Below, piece by piece: positions 45,232 to 54,700 of a stretch of 64,000 bases of DNA. How positions within the stretch are numbered: position 1 is the stretch's first letter; the number at the start of each line of letters is the position of its first letter. Under the pieces are notes generated by a model, which saw nothing but the letters and a program-made list of their open reading frames with translations, was not told the origin of the DNA and searched no databases. Made by a program: the position numbers and the translations under genes. Source of the DNA: Microbulbifer sp. GL-2 (GTDB lineage Bacteria; Pseudomonadota; Gammaproteobacteria; Pseudomonadales; Cellvibrionaceae); NCBI RefSeq assembly GCF_007183175.1, contig NZ_AP019807.1, forward strand, positions 2,586,001-2,650,000, given 5' to 3'.

Positions 45232-45677
45232 TTCACCCTGGTGTGAGCTGCTGGCCTGTGTCTGTTAATTCGGTTAGCAGGCTGCATTCTTTCTATGTGC
45301 GTAAGGATTGACCTAGTTGTTATGGGGGCTCGGGATGCTTGAGTGGGCTAGATAGTGTACTTCAGAGGTTTTGAATGTACATGCAGCAGCTTTGCACAAG
45401 AATTACCAGCTTATCGGTTATGTTCCGTTTCCGTGAGATGCCTGTGATTGTAATTGGTACGAATGTCTTGAAAGTTGCCTTTATAATCGACTAATTTTTG
45501 CTTTAAGGTGCTCACCGCAGGCTGTGTTTGCCTGTTGGCCCGCTTAGCTGTTTAATGCTGGCTTTGGTTTCCGGCGACTGCGGGAAAGCACTTGTCATCG
45601 TTAATGCGCCAATAAAGTGGTACGTTAGGGTATCTCTGAAAATTAAGTAACTATAAAAGTAGCTAGGAGTTGTATTT
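45232..45677. other. Spacer before sapC
   Basis: 446 bp with no gene seen. It probably contains the sapC promoter. No clear -35/-10 pair or large inverted repeat was found. Confidence 0.45.
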
Positions 45678-46385
45678 ATGGCACAGATCAAAGCTTTGGA
45701 TAAAAAGGCACATGCCAACCTAAAACTCACCCAGGACATCACTTTTGATCATGTAGGCGGCAATCATATTCTGCCGTTGGTGGTTCAGGAGATTGTGCAG
45801 GCGGCCCAGAGCTACCCGATCCTGTTTGTAAAAGACCAGAATACCGAGCAGTTCAAAGTGGTTGCGCTCACTGGCCTGCGTCCGGGTGAGAACCTGTTCT
45901 CCGGTGCCGAAGGCTGGAACGGCAGCTACGTCCCGCTACAGGTTCGTACCTACCCATTCGTACTGGTTAAGAACCCGGAAAATGCTGATCAGGCAGTGCT
46001 TTGCATTGATGAGGATTCCAGCATGCTGAGCGAGTCTGAAGGTGAGGCTCTGTTCGATGGTGAGGGCGAACAAACTGATTACCTGAAGAATCGCGCTCAG
46101 GCGGTGGTTGAAACCGCGCAGCGTGTAACCGTTACCGAGTCATTTATTGAGTTTCTGGAATCCAAGGATCTGTTCACCCAGAAAAAACTGACTCTGCGTG
46201 TTAGCGAAGATGAGAAACCTTATGACCTCACCGGTTTCTATGTGATCGATGAGGAAAAACTAAATAACCTGTCTGATGAGGATTTCCTGGAACTGCGCAA
46301 GCGTGGCGCATTGCCAGCAATCTACGCCTCCATGATGTCCTCCATGCAGGTCCAAAACCTGATCCGCAGGAAGCGCCTGAACTGA
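45678..46385 (+). CDS. SapC family protein
   Basis: 235-residue protein with AGGAG ten bases before its ATG. It matches the SapC family pattern: NHILPLVVQEIVQAAQSYPI near the N-terminus, then YVPLQVRTYPFVL and ALCIDEDS-like strands, and a C-terminal LRKRGALPAIYASMMSSMQV helix. In Campylobacter SapC is an S-layer secretion component, but most proteobacterial homologues are of unknown role and lie beside tryptophan halogenase/TonB genes; neither is present here. Confidence 0.85.
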   Translation: MAQIKALDKKAHANLKLTQDITFDHVGGNHILPLVVQEIVQAAQSYPILFVKDQNTEQFKVVALTGLRPGENLFSGAEGWNGSYVPLQVRTYPFVLVKNPENADQAVLCIDEDSSMLSESEGEALFDGEGEQTDYLKNRAQAVVETAQRVTVTESFIEFLESKDLFTQKKLTLRVSEDEKPYDLTGFYVIDEEKLNNLSDEDFLELRKRGALPAIYASMMSSMQVQNLIRRKRLN

Positions 46386-46439
46386 TCCTGATCTGCCCGG
46401 TAACTGTGGTTGTCGGGCGGTCCGCTTCTGCCAGGTTTT

Positions 46440-46470
46440 CGGGATACAGTTATCAGCATTCTGTATCCCG
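46440..46470 (+). terminator. Terminator-like hairpin after sapC
   Basis: CGGGATACAG-11-CTGTATCCCG, a perfect 10-bp stem 55 bp past the stop, followed by TCTTGATCCCTTCT. The T tract is weak. Confidence 0.6.
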
Positions 46471-46537
46471 TCTTGATCCCTTCTCATAGTCGTACCACTA
46501 TTAGCCCCTTCTGATGTTTTAGTTCGCGAATAATAAG

Positions 46538-47602
46538 ATGAAATACCTAGCGCGGCTCTCTCTCCGTTATTGGTTTGCCTGGTTGGTCCTTTTTTATGGG
46601 GTATGGTTATTCCTGATTGCCCAGGGTGACAATCTGGCTTTGGCCTTGGAAAACTGGTCTATGGCGCTGGCCATGGCGCTCGGTAGCTATGCCGCAGGGT
46701 CTACGCCAATGGGCGGTGGCACTGTTGGGTTTCCTGTTTTGGTGCTGCTGTTTGATATGCCGGCCAGTCTCGGCCGTGATTTCAGTTTTGCGGTGCAGTC
46801 CATCGGTATGGTCAGCGCCAGCCTGTTTATTCTCTGCCGGCGCCAGCAGCTGGCCTGGTCGATGTTGCGTGGGGCGCTGCTGGGTTCCCTGCTGGCTACA
46901 CCCGCAGGTATCCTGCTGTTTGCACCGTTGATCCCGGAGTTGTGGGTAAAGTTGTCCTTTGCCGTGCTCTGGGGAAGTTTTGGGATTTTCCACCTGTATC
47001 GACTCAGTGAGATCACCGACTGTGAGCATGAGGGTGATCCGCAGTGCCCAACAGATTTCCGGGTCGGTTTGTTACTCGGGGCTTTTGCGGGGTTTTGCGT
47101 AGTCGCGGTGACCGGGGTGGGTGTAGATATGCTGGTGTATGCGGCGCTGGTGCTGCTGAGCCGTGTAGACCTCAAGGTAGCGATTCCCACGTCGGTTGTG
47201 ATTATGGCCTTTTGCTCGGTACTCGGTGTACTGGTGAAGTCGCTGGCCGGTGACTGGCAGCCGGGGGTGTTTGGCAATTGGCTGGCAGCGGCGCCGGTAG
47301 TGGCTCTGGGGGCTCCCCTGGGCGTTTTTGTGGTCAGTCTAATTGGGCGCAAACCCACGCTGCTGATTGTGGCTTCCCTGTGCGTGGTGCAGCTCGTATG
47401 GACATGTATCTCTGAAGAAGAGGCGCTGCGCGGTTACGGCGGTGTGCTGGTAATACTGGCGCTGCTAATCTGCCTGGCAGGGTTTGAGTGGTTGCGGGCA
47501 CTGGGCTTGCGCCGCGAGCGGGGTAGGCAAGTGTTGGACCATGGGCACGGGAAGTATGAATCTGTGGAAGCTGATACGGTACTGGTACAGGGGTTTAAGT
47601 AA
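46538..47602 (+). CDS. TauE/SafE family membrane permease
   Basis: 354 residues with about nine hydrophobic segments. A GSYAAGSTPMGGGTVGFPVLVLL stretch near 49-71 and a second GLLLGAFAGFCVVAVTGVGVDML stretch near 173-195 are the internal repeats typical of sulfite exporter TauE/SafE proteins. The substrate is probably an organosulfur anion, but not shown. Single gene, no linked sulfonate genes. Confidence 0.85.
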   Translation: MKYLARLSLRYWFAWLVLFYGVWLFLIAQGDNLALALENWSMALAMALGSYAAGSTPMGGGTVGFPVLVLLFDMPASLGRDFSFAVQSIGMVSASLFILCRRQQLAWSMLRGALLGSLLATPAGILLFAPLIPELWVKLSFAVLWGSFGIFHLYRLSEITDCEHEGDPQCPTDFRVGLLLGAFAGFCVVAVTGVGVDMLVYAALVLLSRVDLKVAIPTSVVIMAFCSVLGVLVKSLAGDWQPGVFGNWLAAAPVVALGAPLGVFVVSLIGRKPTLLIVASLCVVQLVWTCISEEEALRGYGGVLVILALLICLAGFEWLRALGLRRERGRQVLDHGHGKYESVEADTVLVQGFK

Positions 47603-47689
47603 CAGGGTGCAGAGGTGTGTCCCTGAGATGCTGCTTTAGATATTTGAGTTGCTGCCCTGGATCGGGCCTGCGGGATAAATTCTGGAATA

Positions 47690-47764
47690 TGGCTGGGGCG
47701 GAAGGATTCGAACCTTCGCATGACGGGATCAAAACCCGCTGCCTTACCGCTTGGCTACGCCCCA
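47690..47764 (-). tRNA. tRNA-Gln (anticodon TTG), copy 1
   Basis: 75 nt including an encoded CCA. Acceptor stem TGGGGCG/CGCCCCA, discriminator G, anticodon loop TTTTGAT with anticodon TTG, and GGTTCGAATCC T-arm. Identical base for base to the copy at 53007-53081. Confidence 0.97.
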
Positions 47765-47803
47765 GTTTCAAGATTCACAAAGAATAGTCTCTGTGATTTG
47801 AAA

Positions 47804-47880
<77 letters not shown>

Positions 47881-47972
47881 ATTTCTTTTGTCGTCTCGGC
47901 CTAACCGAGGGCGCGCATTATTAATCGATGGGCCGGGTGTGTCAATACTTTTTCTGTATTCTTTTCAGTTAG

Positions 47973-48926
47973 TTAGCGATTTTTTTTATCTGAACCCGGG
48001 GAGTGGTTGGAACTGCGCCTGGAGCGGATCGCAGCAAGGGCGGAGCCCACTACCACGGCACCTGCACCGGCCCAGCTGATCCAGTTGAGGGGCTCCACCG
48101 CAATATAATCTGGCCAAATACTACTGATCAGGGTGCTGAACAACAGAGTAATGACTGGCACCAGGGACAGAGTAGCGCTTACGCTGGATGCCTCCCAGTG
48201 CGCAAGGGCCTTGCTGAAAGCTCCATAGGCGATCAAAGTGTTGGCGGTAAGAAAGGCTATAAGTGACCATTCGAGCCAGCCCAGGTGCGTTACTTTCATC
48301 GGATCTGCCATTGGCAGGAAGCACAGGGTGCCTGCGATATAAATCACCACCAGCAGGTCCTGGGGCGTGGCACTCTTCAAAATCTTTTTCTGGAAGAAGC
48401 CATATATTGCCCAGGTAACGGCGGCAATCAGGATGTAGCCGAGACCGAGCAGGTAGTCGCCACCAGTGCCGCTAGTGAGTTCTTCCAGCCGCTGGTTGAA
48501 AAACAGCAGCAGGCCGATTACCACCAGAACCACACCACTCCACTGGCGCGGTGAAAAGCGCTCCCCCAGCCACAACACGCTGGAGCTCAGTAGCAACAGT
48601 GGCGCCAGCTGGATAACCACCTGGGCGGCACCTGGGGTGATGTAATCTAATCCACTGGCATAGGAAAGGTAGTTTACCAGCAGGCCGGTTACAGCCAGCA
48701 ATGTGAAAGGTAGGAGCCCGCGGCTGAACAGCGGTCCCAGTTTCAGTTTGTGTGCCGAGCCGTAGTAGAGGCCAGCCAGTACTGCTGCACCGGCAAAGCG
48801 ATACCAGGTGGCAGTGCCGGGGCTGATGTGTTCCAGTAGCCCTTTGAGGGCGATGGGCAGTGCCGCCCACATAAACACGGTGATCAGGGCCAGTGGAAGG
48901 CCCACTTTCCAGTTTGATTGCGCCAT
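47973..48926 (-). CDS. EamA/DMT-family transporter
   Basis: 317 residues with ten hydrophobic segments in two EamA repeats (about 10-140 and 155-290), each ending in a VVLVVIGLLLFF- or WISWAGAGAVVVG-type helix. Drug/metabolite transporter superfamily; substrate unknown. The N-terminal motif PLALITVFMWAALPIALKGL fits the RhaT/YdcZ-like members. It follows ychF on the same strand, separated by a strong terminator, so transcription is independent. Confidence 0.87.
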   Translation of the reverse strand: MAQSNWKVGLPLALITVFMWAALPIALKGLLEHISPGTATWYRFAGAAVLAGLYYGSAHKLKLGPLFSRGLLPFTLLAVTGLLVNYLSYASGLDYITPGAAQVVIQLAPLLLLSSSVLWLGERFSPRQWSGVVLVVIGLLLFFNQRLEELTSGTGGDYLLGLGYILIAAVTWAIYGFFQKKILKSATPQDLLVVIYIAGTLCFLPMADPMKVTHLGWLEWSLIAFLTANTLIAYGAFSKALAHWEASSVSATLSLVPVITLLFSTLISSIWPDYIAVEPLNWISWAGAGAVVVGSALAAIRSRRSSNHSPGSDKKNR

Positions 48927-48948
48927 GGCTTCTACGCTGGTGGAAAAG

Positions 48949-48970
48949 GCCTCCCCGCTGGCGGGGAGGC
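48949..48970 (-). terminator. Terminator of ychF
   Basis: GCCTCCCCGC-TG-GCGGGGAGGC, a 10-bp GC-rich stem followed on the minus strand by CTTTTCC. It stands 17 bp after the ychF stop. Confidence 0.88.
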
Positions 48971-48986
48971 GAAAAGGAAGAGGGGG

Positions 48987-50078
48987 TTAGACGTTAAAGC
49001 GGAAGTGAACCACATCGCCGTCAGCAACAATGTAATCCTTGCCCTCCAAGCGCCACTTTCCTGCCTCTTTGGCACCCGCCTCGCCATTATTGGTAACGAA
49101 GTCGTTGTAGCTGACCACTTCTGCGCGGATAAAGCCCTTCTCGAAGTCGGTGTGAATTTTACCGGCTGCATTGGGCGCGGTAGCCCCCAGGGGAATGGTC
49201 CAGGCGCGCACTTCTTTTACACCGGCGGTGAAGTAGGTATGCAGGCCCAGCAGTTGATAACCGGCGCGAATTACGCGGTTCAGGCCCGGTTCTTCCGTAC
49301 CCAGCTCTTCCAGGAACTCCTGCCTTTCGTCATCTTCCAGCTCGGCGATTTCCGCTTCGAGTTTATTGCAGATAGGCACTAATACCGCATTCTCTTCCGC
49401 GGCAATGGCGGCAACGGCATCCAGATGCGGATTATTCTCGAAGCCATCCTCATGTACGTTGGCGATGTACATGGTTGGTTTTATGGTCAGCAAGCTCAGC
49501 TCACGCAAATCTGCCAGCTCATCCTCGGACAGACTGAAGGAGCGCAGCGGCTTGGCTTCATCCAGGTGCGGTTGGATCTTTTCCAGTAGCGCTTTCATCT
49601 TGATAGCGTGCTTGTCCTGTCCCTTGGCCGCGCGGGTAAAGCGCTGCAGGGCCTTTTCCACGGTATCCAGGTCGGCCAGGGCCAACTCAGTGTTGATCAC
49701 TTCGATATCGGCTACCGGATGAACCTGATTGGCTACGTGGATTACGTTGTCATCTTCAAAGCAGCGTACGACGTGAGCGATGGCATCAGTTTCACGGATA
49801 TTGGCGAGGAATTTGTTACCGAGGCCTTCGCCTTTGGACGCACCCGCGACCAGACCGGCGATGTCGGTGAACTCCATCGTGGTTGGAATAACTTTCTGTG
49901 GCTTGACGATGTCTGCCAGCTTGTCGAGGCGGGTGTCCGGCACTGGCACTACGCCGGCATTGGGCTCGATCGTGCAGAAGGGGAAATTCTCTGCATCAAT
50001 GCCCGCTTTGGTCAGCGCATTGAATAGGGTGGATTTGCCCACGTTAGGCAGGCCGACAATACCGCAAGTAAAACCCAT
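48987..50078 (-). CDS. ychF: Redox-regulated ribosome-associated ATPase YchF
   Basis: 363 residues, the exact family length. G1 GLPNVGKST (9-17), switch/G3 DIAGLVAGASKGEGLGN, and the altered G4-like NMFEK-type position read as CNKLEAE, consistent with ATP preference of the Obg-like YchF. The C-terminal TGS domain (about 275-360) carries FEKGFIRAEVVSYNDF. It is third behind prs-rplY-pth, 205 bp after pth. Confidence 0.96.
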   Translation of the reverse strand: MGFTCGIVGLPNVGKSTLFNALTKAGIDAENFPFCTIEPNAGVVPVPDTRLDKLADIVKPQKVIPTTMEFTDIAGLVAGASKGEGLGNKFLANIRETDAIAHVVRCFEDDNVIHVANQVHPVADIEVINTELALADLDTVEKALQRFTRAAKGQDKHAIKMKALLEKIQPHLDEAKPLRSFSLSEDELADLRELSLLTIKPTMYIANVHEDGFENNPHLDAVAAIAAEENAVLVPICNKLEAEIAELEDDERQEFLEELGTEEPGLNRVIRAGYQLLGLHTYFTAGVKEVRAWTIPLGATAPNAAGKIHTDFEKGFIRAEVVSYNDFVTNNGEAGAKEAGKWRLEGKDYIVADGDVVHFRFNV

Positions 50079-50283
50079 GGTGATATTTTTCCGTTTGCCT
50101 GAGGCGCATATTGCGCGCTCTGCTAATTGCGTTTGAGGTCCGGTAGTGATTGCGCTGGCGGGAGTCTGGGTGGGCGGGGTATCGCGGCCACCAAATGGTC
50201 CGGGCCAGCCGGGAAGATACCGGCAATTTGGCGCAGCACACTATCGAGATTTCCGGGACAAAAGGCAAGCCGCCCGGTGGGAT

Positions 50284-50880
50284 CTATTTGGCGGTGTGCA
50301 GCGATTTCATGGCTGCGCCCCAGTCGCCGGAGGCGGCGATGGGCAACACATCGATTGAACGATCGATGGCGTCAGCCAGCGTTTCCTGTTCCGCCCTGGG
50401 GGCTCGCTGGAGTACAAACCGGGATACGTCACTCGAGCTGCCAGGGTGGCCGATACCGAGTCGTAAACGCATAAAATTCCGGTTGTTGCCCAGTGCGGCG
50501 ATGATATCCCGCAGGCCATTATGTCCTCCGTGACCGCCGCTAGCCTTGAGGCGTGCGACACCGGGGGCTAGGTCCAGCTCATCGTGAGCGACCAGTATGG
50601 CTTCCGGGGGAATTTTGAAGAAGTTCGCCAGTGGGCCGACAGACTGGCCGCTGCGATTCATATAGGTAGTGGGAATCAGCAACCGTATATCCTGGCTGCC
50701 GATCCGCACACGGCCCGTGAGGCCGTGGTATTTGCTGTCCTGGCTGAGCTGGGTGCCGTGTTGGCGGGCCAGCTCGACAACAAAGTCAGCACCGGCATTG
50801 TGCCGTGTCCGGTCGTATTCCGGCCCAGGATTTCCCAGGCCGACGATCAACTGGATCGGGGTGTCCGGTGCTGCAGCCAA
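50284..50880 (-). CDS. pth: Peptidyl-tRNA hydrolase
   Basis: 198 residues. GLGNPGPEYDRTRHNAG (14-30) contains the substrate Asn17 and catalytic His27. PTTYMNRSG and VAHDELDL (catalytic Asp) follow, then SGGHGGHNGLRDI. It recycles peptidyl-tRNAs released from ribosomes. It starts 6 bp after the rplY stop, so the two are surely cotranscribed. Confidence 0.97.
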   Translation of the reverse strand: MAAAPDTPIQLIVGLGNPGPEYDRTRHNAGADFVVELARQHGTQLSQDSKYHGLTGRVRIGSQDIRLLIPTTYMNRSGQSVGPLANFFKIPPEAILVAHDELDLAPGVARLKASGGHGGHNGLRDIIAALGNNRNFMRLRLGIGHPGSSSDVSRFVLQRAPRAEQETLADAIDRSIDVLPIAASGDWGAAMKSLHTAK

Positions 50881-50886
50881 GGCGAA

Positions 50887-51513
50887 TTACTCTTCGCCTT
50901 CGCCAGCTTCGGCTTCAGCATCAGCTTCCACAGCGCCGCGAGGCTTGTGGATAGAAGCTACAACCAGGTTGTGGTCTTCGCCGTGGCTCAGGTCTACAGA
51001 CTCGGCACCTTCCGGCAGTTTCAAGTCGGAGATGTGCAGGATACCGTCCAGATCCAAGTCTGCCAGGTCCACTTCGATGAACTCGGGCAGCTTACCGGCA
51101 GGAGCATTCACTTCCAGCTCGGTCAGGGTGTGGGAAACGATACCACCGGCTTTTACGCCTTTGCTGGATTCTTCGTTAAGGAAGTGCAGAGGCACTTTAA
51201 CGCTTACCTTGGTGCTGGCGGAAACACGCTGGAAGTCAATGTGCAGCAGCTGTTGCTTGGCAGGATGACGTTGCAGATCGCGCAGGATGACTTTCTGTTC
51301 TTTGCCATCGATGTCCAGGGTCAGCATGGAAGAGAAGAAAGCTTCGTTTTCCAGAGCTTTGAACAGATCTTTTTGTAGCATGGAAACGGACAGCGGTTCA
51401 GCTTCACCACCGTAAACGATGCCGGGTACACGGCCTTCCAGGCGACGCAGGCGGCGGCTCGCACCTTTCCCTTCATCGCTGCGGGCATTGACGTTCAGTT
51501 TGATATCAGACAT
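50887..51513 (-). CDS. rplY: 50S ribosomal protein bL25, long CTC form
   Basis: 208 residues: the N-terminal 5S rRNA-binding bL25 domain (about 1-90, with RLRRLEGRVPGIVYGG) plus a C-terminal beta domain (about 95-185) as in general stress protein CTC, and an acidic tail AEADAEAEAGEGEE. It lies between prs and pth, the standard gammaproteobacterial order. Confidence 0.96.
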   Translation of the reverse strand: MSDIKLNVNARSDEGKGASRRLRRLEGRVPGIVYGGEAEPLSVSMLQKDLFKALENEAFFSSMLTLDIDGKEQKVILRDLQRHPAKQQLLHIDFQRVSASTKVSVKVPLHFLNEESSKGVKAGGIVSHTLTELEVNAPAGKLPEFIEVDLADLDLDGILHISDLKLPEGAESVDLSHGEDHNLVVASIHKPRGAVEADAEAEAGEGEE

Positions 51514-51578
51514 GGGATAAACCTCGGGTTGTCTGTCCAGAGAGACCTGCGACCGGACCGCTCTGGTATTGAAGTAAA

Positions 51579-51620
51579 TTGGGCCTCTGGCCCAAAAGTA
51601 ATTGCCCGGCAGAGCCGGGC
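51579..51620 (-). other. Tandem hairpins between prs and rplY
   Basis: TTGGGCC-TCT-GGCCCAA (51579-51595) and GCCCGGC-AGA-GCCGGGC (51604-51620), 8 bp apart. On the minus strand the GC-rich one comes first and is followed by AATTACTTTT, so it could terminate prs. The second could lie in the rplY leader, where bL25-type autoregulation is conceivable. Confidence 0.5.
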
Positions 51621-51714
51621 GGGCGCGTATTCTACGGGAATTGGGGGCAAAGGCAAAGTGTCTCGATGCCGGTGCATTTTGCTATCTGCCTGGGGAAATC
51701 TCTGCTGCGCGTCC

Positions 51715-52656
51715 TTAACGGAACATCGCAGAGAGGGATTCCTCGTTGCTGATACGGCGCATGGATTCGGCCAGCATGGCAGACAGGGTTAGCTGGCGGA
51801 TTTTCGGGGCCTTCTCCATCTTGTCACCCAGAGGGATTGAGTCAGTGACTACCAGCTCATCCAGTACGGAGTTGTTCAGGTTGCTGATGGCGTTGCCGGA
51901 CAGTACCGGGTGAGTACAGTAGGCAACAACCTTCTGTGCACCGTGTTCTTTCAGGGCATTGGCAGCGTTGCACAAGGTGCCCGCAGTGTCGACCATGTCA
52001 TCAACCAGCAGGCAGGTGCGGTCGCTGACTTCACCAATAATATTCATTACCTCGGCAACATTGGCGGCGGGGCGGCGCTTGTCAATGATGGCTAGTTCGC
52101 AGTCGAGGCTTTTGGCCACAGCACGGGCACGCACAACGCCGCCGATGTCCGGGGATACAACCACCAGGTTTTCATACTTTCGGCGCTCGATATCGTCAAG
52201 CAGTACTGAGGAGCCGTATACGTTATCCACAGGTACGTCGAAGAAGCCCTGAATCTGCTCAGCGTGCAGGTCGACAGTCAGTACGCGGTCGATGCCCACG
52301 CTCACCATCATGTCGGCAACCACTTTTGCGGAAATAGGGACGCGTTGGGATCTGACGCGACGATCCTGGCGTGCATAGCCGAAGTAGGGGACTACGGCGG
52401 TGACGCGGCCGGCGGAAGCGCGGCGCAGGGCATCTACCAGCAGGATCAGCTCCATCAGATTGCGGTTGGTGGGCTGGCAGGTGGACTGCACTACGAAAAC
52501 GTCGCGTCCGCGTACGTTATCGGTAATTTCTACTGCAATCTCACCGTCGGAGAAGCGCTTGACCGCGGCTTCGCCCAGGGGGATCGCCATATGGTCGACA
52601 ATTTTCTGTGCCAGTTCCGGGTTTGCGTTGCCGGTAAAGACCATTAAGTCAGCCAC
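51715..52656 (-). CDS. prs: Ribose-phosphate pyrophosphokinase
   Basis: 313 residues making PRPP from ribose-5-P and ATP. Signatures: FSDGEIAVEI (35-44), FVVQSTCQPTNRNLMEL, PYFGYARQDR (flexible loop), the PRPP-site VDDMVDTAGTLCNAA (near 215-229) and a conserved HPVLSG. It lies downstream of ispE and tRNA-Gln on the same strand. Confidence 0.97.
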   Translation of the reverse strand: MADLMVFTGNANPELAQKIVDHMAIPLGEAAVKRFSDGEIAVEITDNVRGRDVFVVQSTCQPTNRNLMELILLVDALRRASAGRVTAVVPYFGYARQDRRVRSQRVPISAKVVADMMVSVGIDRVLTVDLHAEQIQGFFDVPVDNVYGSSVLLDDIERRKYENLVVVSPDIGGVVRARAVAKSLDCELAIIDKRRPAANVAEVMNIIGEVSDRTCLLVDDMVDTAGTLCNAANALKEHGAQKVVAYCTHPVLSGNAISNLNNSVLDELVVTDSIPLGDKMEKAPKIRQLTLSAMLAESMRRISNEESLSAMFR

Positions 52657-53006
52657 TGCGAGTTCCTTTGATTCTGTTTTGATGTGAATTGAAGTGTAGA
52701 TGCCTGCATTTTCCGCTAGCAGTTGGGATGCGATAGCACCACTTTTGTGTTGGGGGATACCGGGTTAGGCGAGGCAAAGTTAGAGTTGTTTCCCTGCTTT
52801 GCCTGATCACCCAGGTGGTTGCTTTGAGCTTTGGGGGGCCTCCGGGTTGTCGAAGAGCGCTTGCTAACAAGCTTGTCTATGACATCTTTATAGAGTTGGG
52901 GGAGGCTGCTCTCAGCCCTGTATAAGTGGCCTGGGCCGGTTGGGTCAGTGTCGACTGAAACATGTCGGGACCGGTTTATGCTTGTGCCACTGCATACAAA
53001 AGAAAA
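52657..53006. other. Spacer between prs and tRNA-Gln
   Basis: 350 bp in which no gene is seen. It must hold the prs promoter if the tRNA transcript ends here. GC-rich inverted bits near 52835-52860 are too weak to call. Confidence 0.45.
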
Positions 53007-53081
53007 TGGCTGGGGCGGAAGGATTCGAACCTTCGCATGACGGGATCAAAACCCGCTGCCTTACCGCTTGGCTACGCCCCA
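53007..53081 (-). tRNA. tRNA-Gln (anticodon TTG), copy 2
   Basis: Identical over 75 nt to the copy at 47690-47764, CCA included. It lies between ispE and prs, the place where a tRNA-Gln is usual in Pseudomonas relatives, so this is probably the ancestral copy. Confidence 0.97.
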
Positions 53082-53091
53082 GTATTTTTCC

Positions 53092-53994
53092 TCAACTGTT
53101 TGAGGTTAATTTCGCGAGCTGCTGGTGTACAGGTGAAACCTGGATACCGTTCGCTATAAAACCCTGCCATTTTCGCGGTAGCCTGGCAAGTGCCACTTGA
53201 GCCGCTTGCTTAGTTTGGAAGGCTGTAAAAACACAGCTTCCAGTGCCGGTGAGATATGCTGGTGCAAATTGTTGCAACCATTCTCTGGCATCGCGAACTT
53301 CAGGGTAGAGACTTTCCACCAGTGCCTGGCAGTCGTTACCGGAAAAAGCTTCCAGTTTTTCACTGCTGAGCGGCATTTCTGTGAGCTGCCCCTCGCGAAG
53401 GGCCGCTAATGTAATTGTGACGGAATCTCTTGTCAAACGTGAATCGTGAAAAATTTTCGCGGTGCTTACCTCACAACCAGGGGACACCACAAGATAGTGG
53501 CGTTTTTCCGTGGCGACCGGAGTTAATTTTTCCCCGATACCTTCGGCCCAGGCGGTGTGCCCGCGCACAAAAACGGGAATGTCAGCGCCGAGTTGACGTC
53601 CCAGCCCGGACAGGGTTTCGACGGACAGATTACAGTGCCAAAGGTGATTGAGGCCGAGCAGTGTGGTGGCAGCGTCGCTGCTACCGCCACCGATGCCACC
53701 ACCATGTGGGAGATTTTTTGTCAGGTGGATGTGAGCGCCCGGCAGTTTGCCAACTGTGGAGCTGGCTTCCCTTCGAAGTAATTGCGCTGCTCGGTAAACC
53801 AGGTTGTCTTGCTCGGGAACATCCAGATCCCCGGCATCTACGCTGATGATGCCGTCTTCGCGCGTGGAAAACTCCAGCGTATCGCCGTAGTCGAGTAACT
53901 GGAAAAGGGTTTGCAGCTCATGATAGCCATCCTGGCGACGGCCGAGAATGCGCAGGATCAGGTTAAGTTTTGCAGGAGCAGGTAACTTCAGCAT
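53092..53994 (-). CDS. ispE: 4-diphosphocytidyl-2-C-methyl-D-erythritol kinase
   Basis: 300-residue GHMP kinase of the MEP isoprenoid pathway. PAPAKLNLILRILGRRQDGYHEL (5-27) carries the substrate Lys, and the ATP loop is LPHGGGIGGGSSDAATTL (near 91-108). A C-terminal GTGSCVFTAF loop closes the site. The gene ends 11 bp before the tRNA-Gln. Confidence 0.96.
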   Translation of the reverse strand: MLKLPAPAKLNLILRILGRRQDGYHELQTLFQLLDYGDTLEFSTREDGIISVDAGDLDVPEQDNLVYRAAQLLRREASSTVGKLPGAHIHLTKNLPHGGGIGGGSSDAATTLLGLNHLWHCNLSVETLSGLGRQLGADIPVFVRGHTAWAEGIGEKLTPVATEKRHYLVVSPGCEVSTAKIFHDSRLTRDSVTITLAALREGQLTEMPLSSEKLEAFSGNDCQALVESLYPEVRDAREWLQQFAPAYLTGTGSCVFTAFQTKQAAQVALARLPRKWQGFIANGIQVSPVHQQLAKLTSNS

Positions 53995-54058
53995 ACGGAC
54001 GGGGTGGGCCGGTTAATTCAGGGTGGCCCATAATACCCGCATGCTGGGGTTTAGGCAT

Positions 54059-54700
54059 TTAAAACCCCCACTCCTTGATCACCAGGGTTACATTGACCGG
54101 CCCGGCAGCGGCGTTGGTTTGCGCTTTGATACGGGTGGGCAGGGTGAAGGGGCCATTCTGACGATAGTCACTGAAGCTCAGGGTCCAGCCAGACTGCTGC
54201 AAGCTCTGCAATTGACCCTGGTCATTGTGTCTCTCCGCACCTTTTGGGCCTGGAGCGGGCAGGCCTCGCACCCAGTAAAACATCTCTCTGGCGGGTAGGG
54301 GCCAGCCCAAAGTCTGCTGAGTAAGTTGTGCCGCATTGCGCGCGACAACTGGTGCTTCATTGCCGCGCACCAGGCTGACGCCACCGGCGGTACCGGAGAT
54401 TACCGTAGTGCCGGCGCCGAGTGGGCCGCTTAGGTGAATGCGGAAATTCTGTGCTCCGCTCTGCTGCCAGGTCAGGTTTGCGCTGCCGTTATCCGCTGGG
54501 GAGCGCACCCCGAGTTTGCCTTTGATTGTCCACTGTTTGAGTTGGGCCACGGAGGTGGGCGCCGCAGTCTCCTGCGGGGTGTCCGCAGCCGGTTGCTCTT
54601 TGGTTTTTTGCCCGGCACAAGCCGATACCAGCAAAGTGAGAGCGGCTATCAGTAAAAAATAAAATTTTCGCGTGACAGTGGTTTCAGTTGTCAGATACAT
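54059..54700 (-). CDS. lolB: Outer-membrane lipoprotein receptor LolB
   Basis: 213 residues: signal peptide and lipobox LLVSAC (Cys28), then a LolB domain with WTIKGKLGVRSPADNGSANLTWQQ and FRIHLSGPLGAGTTVISG. It accepts lipoproteins from LolA and inserts them into the outer membrane. Its start overlaps the end of the TPR gene by 17 bp, and ispE follows 64 bp later, the usual order. Confidence 0.94.
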   Translation of the reverse strand: MYLTTETTVTRKFYFLLIAALTLLVSACAGQKTKEQPAADTPQETAAPTSVAQLKQWTIKGKLGVRSPADNGSANLTWQQSGAQNFRIHLSGPLGAGTTVISGTAGGVSLVRGNEAPVVARNAAQLTQQTLGWPLPAREMFYWVRGLPAPGPKGAERHNDQGQLQSLQQSGWTLSFSDYRQNGPFTLPTRIKAQTNAAAGPVNVTLVIKEWGF

